Below are positions 62,632 to 64,000 of a stretch of 64,000 nt of DNA, in pieces. Position 1 is the first letter of the stretch, and each line of letters begins with the position of its first letter. The translations under genes and the position numbers were made by a program. The notes beneath the pieces were generated by a model, which was given only the letters and a program-made list of their open reading frames with translations, made no database searches and had not been told where the DNA came from. Source of the DNA: Bacillota bacterium (lineage in GTDB: Bacteria > Bacillota > Clostridia > Lachnospirales > Lachnospiraceae); the NCBI GenBank assembly GCA_023392615.1, contig JAEVYT010000039.1, positions 235,729 to 299,728 of the forward strand, written 5' to 3'.

Positions 62632-63519
62632 CTAAATACAGTATTCCCCTAAGGAATATAAAATTGAAAATGGTACTAAAAACCTGCTAATCATAGCATT
62701 TTCTTTCGCCTTTAATAAATGTGCGGCTTTTTTAATAATTAGGTAAGTGGCTTTTTTTATTGAATTAATATAGAAATAGTGCGGAGATTCCTTTATGCTT
62801 GAATAATTACCAGAAACAAACTCTACAACTGATCCAGTTAAATATGCAGTTTGATACAAATTATTTGGAGGAATAGGGATGATGTCTTCAATTGGAACTT
62901 GATACATTTGAGCAATCCGTTTATATTTTAAGTATAAGCGGCTATCATAATTACTAATAATGAAGACAGATTTTGAGAATAATGATGAATAGTTAAGGAA
63001 AAAATCGTCCAAGACTCCTTGGTCTTGGCATAAATTCACTACAATAAGATCTGATTCGTCTAAGATAGTTTTTGTACTAAGATTATTACTGCTGGCTGTA
63101 TCAATAAAACATATATCCGCGTTCTCCTCAACCAGCCGGAATAATGTCTGTACGCAATAGTTAAATTCATAATCAAATATTTCACTATGAATTACTCTTG
63201 TTTGTGGAATATAGTAAAGATGCTCTTGTATAACCTCTTTCAAATGTGACTTCAGTAGATCAGTATTCATAGATCCTCTGTATATTTTTCGTAATAGACC
63301 TTCAATTCCTCCACCATCGTAATAATTGGTGCCAACCTCATTCTTTAAATCAACTCTCTCACCTCTTAAGTATGCTCTCCCTAAGTTTGAGTTACGTAGA
63401 TGATTTTCTAATACAATTACTGAATATGGATAACGTATTACACTAGCTACTGAGATAGCAGCCATGTTAGCAGACACATTACACTTATCATTCGCAATGC
63501 TCCAAAATGCTATTTTCAA
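62632..63519 (-). CDS. TadZ/CpaE-like protein with a degenerate P-loop
   Basis: A 295-residue protein with the fold pattern of MinD/ParA-like ATPases that localise Tad pili. The position of the deviant Walker A is occupied by NDKCNVSANMAAISVA, so the GKT Lys is not present in its normal form. The middle shows DICFIDTASSNNLSTKTILD and SDLIVVNLCQDQGVLDDFF, like the Walker B and later strands of MinD. It is the first gene of the operon. The start is TTG at 63519, seven bases after AAGGAGG. Confidence 0.75.
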   Translation of the reverse strand: MKIAFWSIANDKCNVSANMAAISVASVIRYPYSVIVLENHLRNSNLGRAYLRGERVDLKNEVGTNYYDGGGIEGLLRKIYRGSMNTDLLKSHLKEVIQEHLYYIPQTRVIHSEIFDYEFNYCVQTLFRLVEENADICFIDTASSNNLSTKTILDESDLIVVNLCQDQGVLDDFFLNYSSLFSKSVFIISNYDSRLYLKYKRIAQMYQVPIEDIIPIPPNNLYQTAYLTGSVVEFVSGNYSSIKESPHYFYINSIKKATYLIIKKAAHLLKAKENAMISRFLVPFSILYSLGEYCI

Positions 63520-63608
63520 ATAATAACCTCCTTTACAAATTAATTAATGGGATTTAGTTGTGATTTACTATGAAATGTAATATTTAGATATTTTTAGAAG
63601 TTATTTCT

Positions 63609-63637
63609 ATAATAAATTAAGCCTGCATATTTGTAAA
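63609..63637 (-). promoter_or_regulatory. Sigma-A-type promoter of the Tad operon
   Basis: TTTACA (63637-63632) and TATTAT (63614-63609) on the minus strand are 17 bases apart, about 90 bases upstream of tadZ. The rest of 63638-63803 shows no gene. Confidence 0.7.
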
Positions 63638-63803
63638 CATTTTTATAACATTAAAAACTAACAGACTTTTTGTATATTTTTGTCTATTATTAACATATCA
63701 AACCATATGTAATGCAATTTCCCAATCTATAAAGTCGCTATAAATAAGAGAATATATAAATATAGAATTACTTGATACCAGAATTGATTTTGTAGTTAAT
63801 AAC

Positions 63804-63832
63804 AACAAAAAAACCCAAAGCATTATGCTTTG
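63804..63832 (-). terminator. Terminator of the rRNA operon
   Basis: CAAAGCATTATGCTTTG hairpin (63816-63832) followed on the minus strand by GGGTTTTTTTGTTG. It lies about 100 bases past the 23S rRNA 3' end. Confidence 0.9.
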
Positions 63833-63928
63833 AGCTGAGTTGTTTCTTATTCAATTGACTTTTACCTACACTAGAAAATGTTCCATCCAAAGAATATCTC
63901 TATTCTAACTTTACTGTAAACCTTTTTA

Positions 63929-64000
63929 GGTCAAGCCCTCGACCTATTAGTAACAATCAGCTACATACGTTACCGCACTTCCACCTTTGTCCTATCTACC
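63929..64000 (-). rRNA. 23S ribosomal RNA, 3' end
   Basis: On the minus strand the final 72 bases read GGTAGATAGGACAAAGGTGG then AAGTGCGGTAACGTATGTAG and CTGATTGTTACTAATAGGTC, then GAGGGCTTGACC, which is the conserved 3' end of bacterial 23S rRNA. The 5' part of the gene is beyond the window. The end point is set to the base after the closing helix and could be a few bases off. No 5S gene follows before the terminator. Confidence 0.95.

Noticed and set aside
53023..63519. Type IV pilus or type II secretion system
   Set aside because: Single TadA-type ATPase, TadB and TadC as separate F proteins, a Flp-type pilin and SAF protein, with no secretin or PilT/PilM/PilN, point to a Tad system.
63833..63928. 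5S rRNA gene
   Set aside because: The sequence between the 23S end and terminator is too short and has none of the conserved 5S helices.

Overview
The window comes from a low-GC, endospore-forming Clostridia-type Firmicute, most like a Lachnospiraceae (Lachnoclostridium-like) chromosome. The evidence is strong AGGAGG ribosome-binding sites with frequent TTG/GTG starts, sporulation genes (ylbJ, an alpha/beta SASP, a GerW/YtfJ protein with its DUF2953 partner), the conserved Firmicute blocks rpmB-yloU-yloV-recG and rsmD-coaD, a guanine riboswitch, and a Gram-positive Tad pilus locus with no secretin. The species assignment is inference.

Layout. 1-3975: the 5' part of pepF, ylbJ, a coiled-coil protein, coaD, rsmD and a SASP. 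4220-12086: a secreted L,D-transpeptidase with a Pro/Thr/Ser tail, then a four-gene surface-glycosylation cassette: a GtrB-like GT2 with membrane anchor, a large GT-C-like membrane protein, a soluble GT2 and a DUF2298 membrane protein. 12203-17151: recG, then a GntR-ABC-lipoprotein cluster behind a promoter whose start site is covered by a palindromic operator. 17161-26464: DUF1653, fakA/asp23, rpmB, spore proteins, two unrecognised conserved genes, a rhomboid-like protein lacking its catalytic motif, and corA. 27024-34029: a 1406-residue dehydratase-activase fusion behind a textbook promoter and an 18-bp perfect palindrome, a CPBP protease and an amino-acid permease. 34422-44511: ung, hisF, hisH, a zinc-ribbon/acidic/transmembrane protein, a CheW protein, a polar amino-acid ABC transporter with an attenuator-like leader, and an EF-G paralogue with an altered G4 motif. 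44906-48682: DAHP synthase, prephenate dehydrogenase and EPSP synthase. 48818-52814: small genes, a dCMP deaminase, a leaderless metzincin, and a purine permease under a complete guanine riboswitch. 53023-63519: an eleven-gene Tad pilus operon with two large surface proteins. 63929-64000: the 3' end of a 23S rRNA gene on the minus strand, followed by a terminator with no 5S gene between.

How the parts work together. The glycosylation cassette looks complete in itself: two GT2 enzymes could load sugars on a polyprenyl phosphate and two related multi-spanning proteins could transfer or flip them. The Tad locus encodes a predicted P-loop-degenerate TadZ, one ATPase, two platform proteins, a pilin, two pseudopilins that share the pilin's KKDxG processing site, a SAF-domain protein, a prepilin peptidase, and two exported proteins (SH3 repeats and Ig-like repeats) that are candidates for the wall-anchoring and adhesive parts. 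The aromatic genes form a DAHP-to-tyrosine/EPSP set on one strand.

Regulatory and repeat structure is dense. Most operons end in long near-perfect hairpins. A pair of ~130-150 bp inverted-repeat elements (17019-17151 and 39337-39486) share both ends but not their middles, which suggests a dispersed MITE-like or structural element family. No CRISPR array, prophage or complete insertion sequence was seen, and no tRNA gene.
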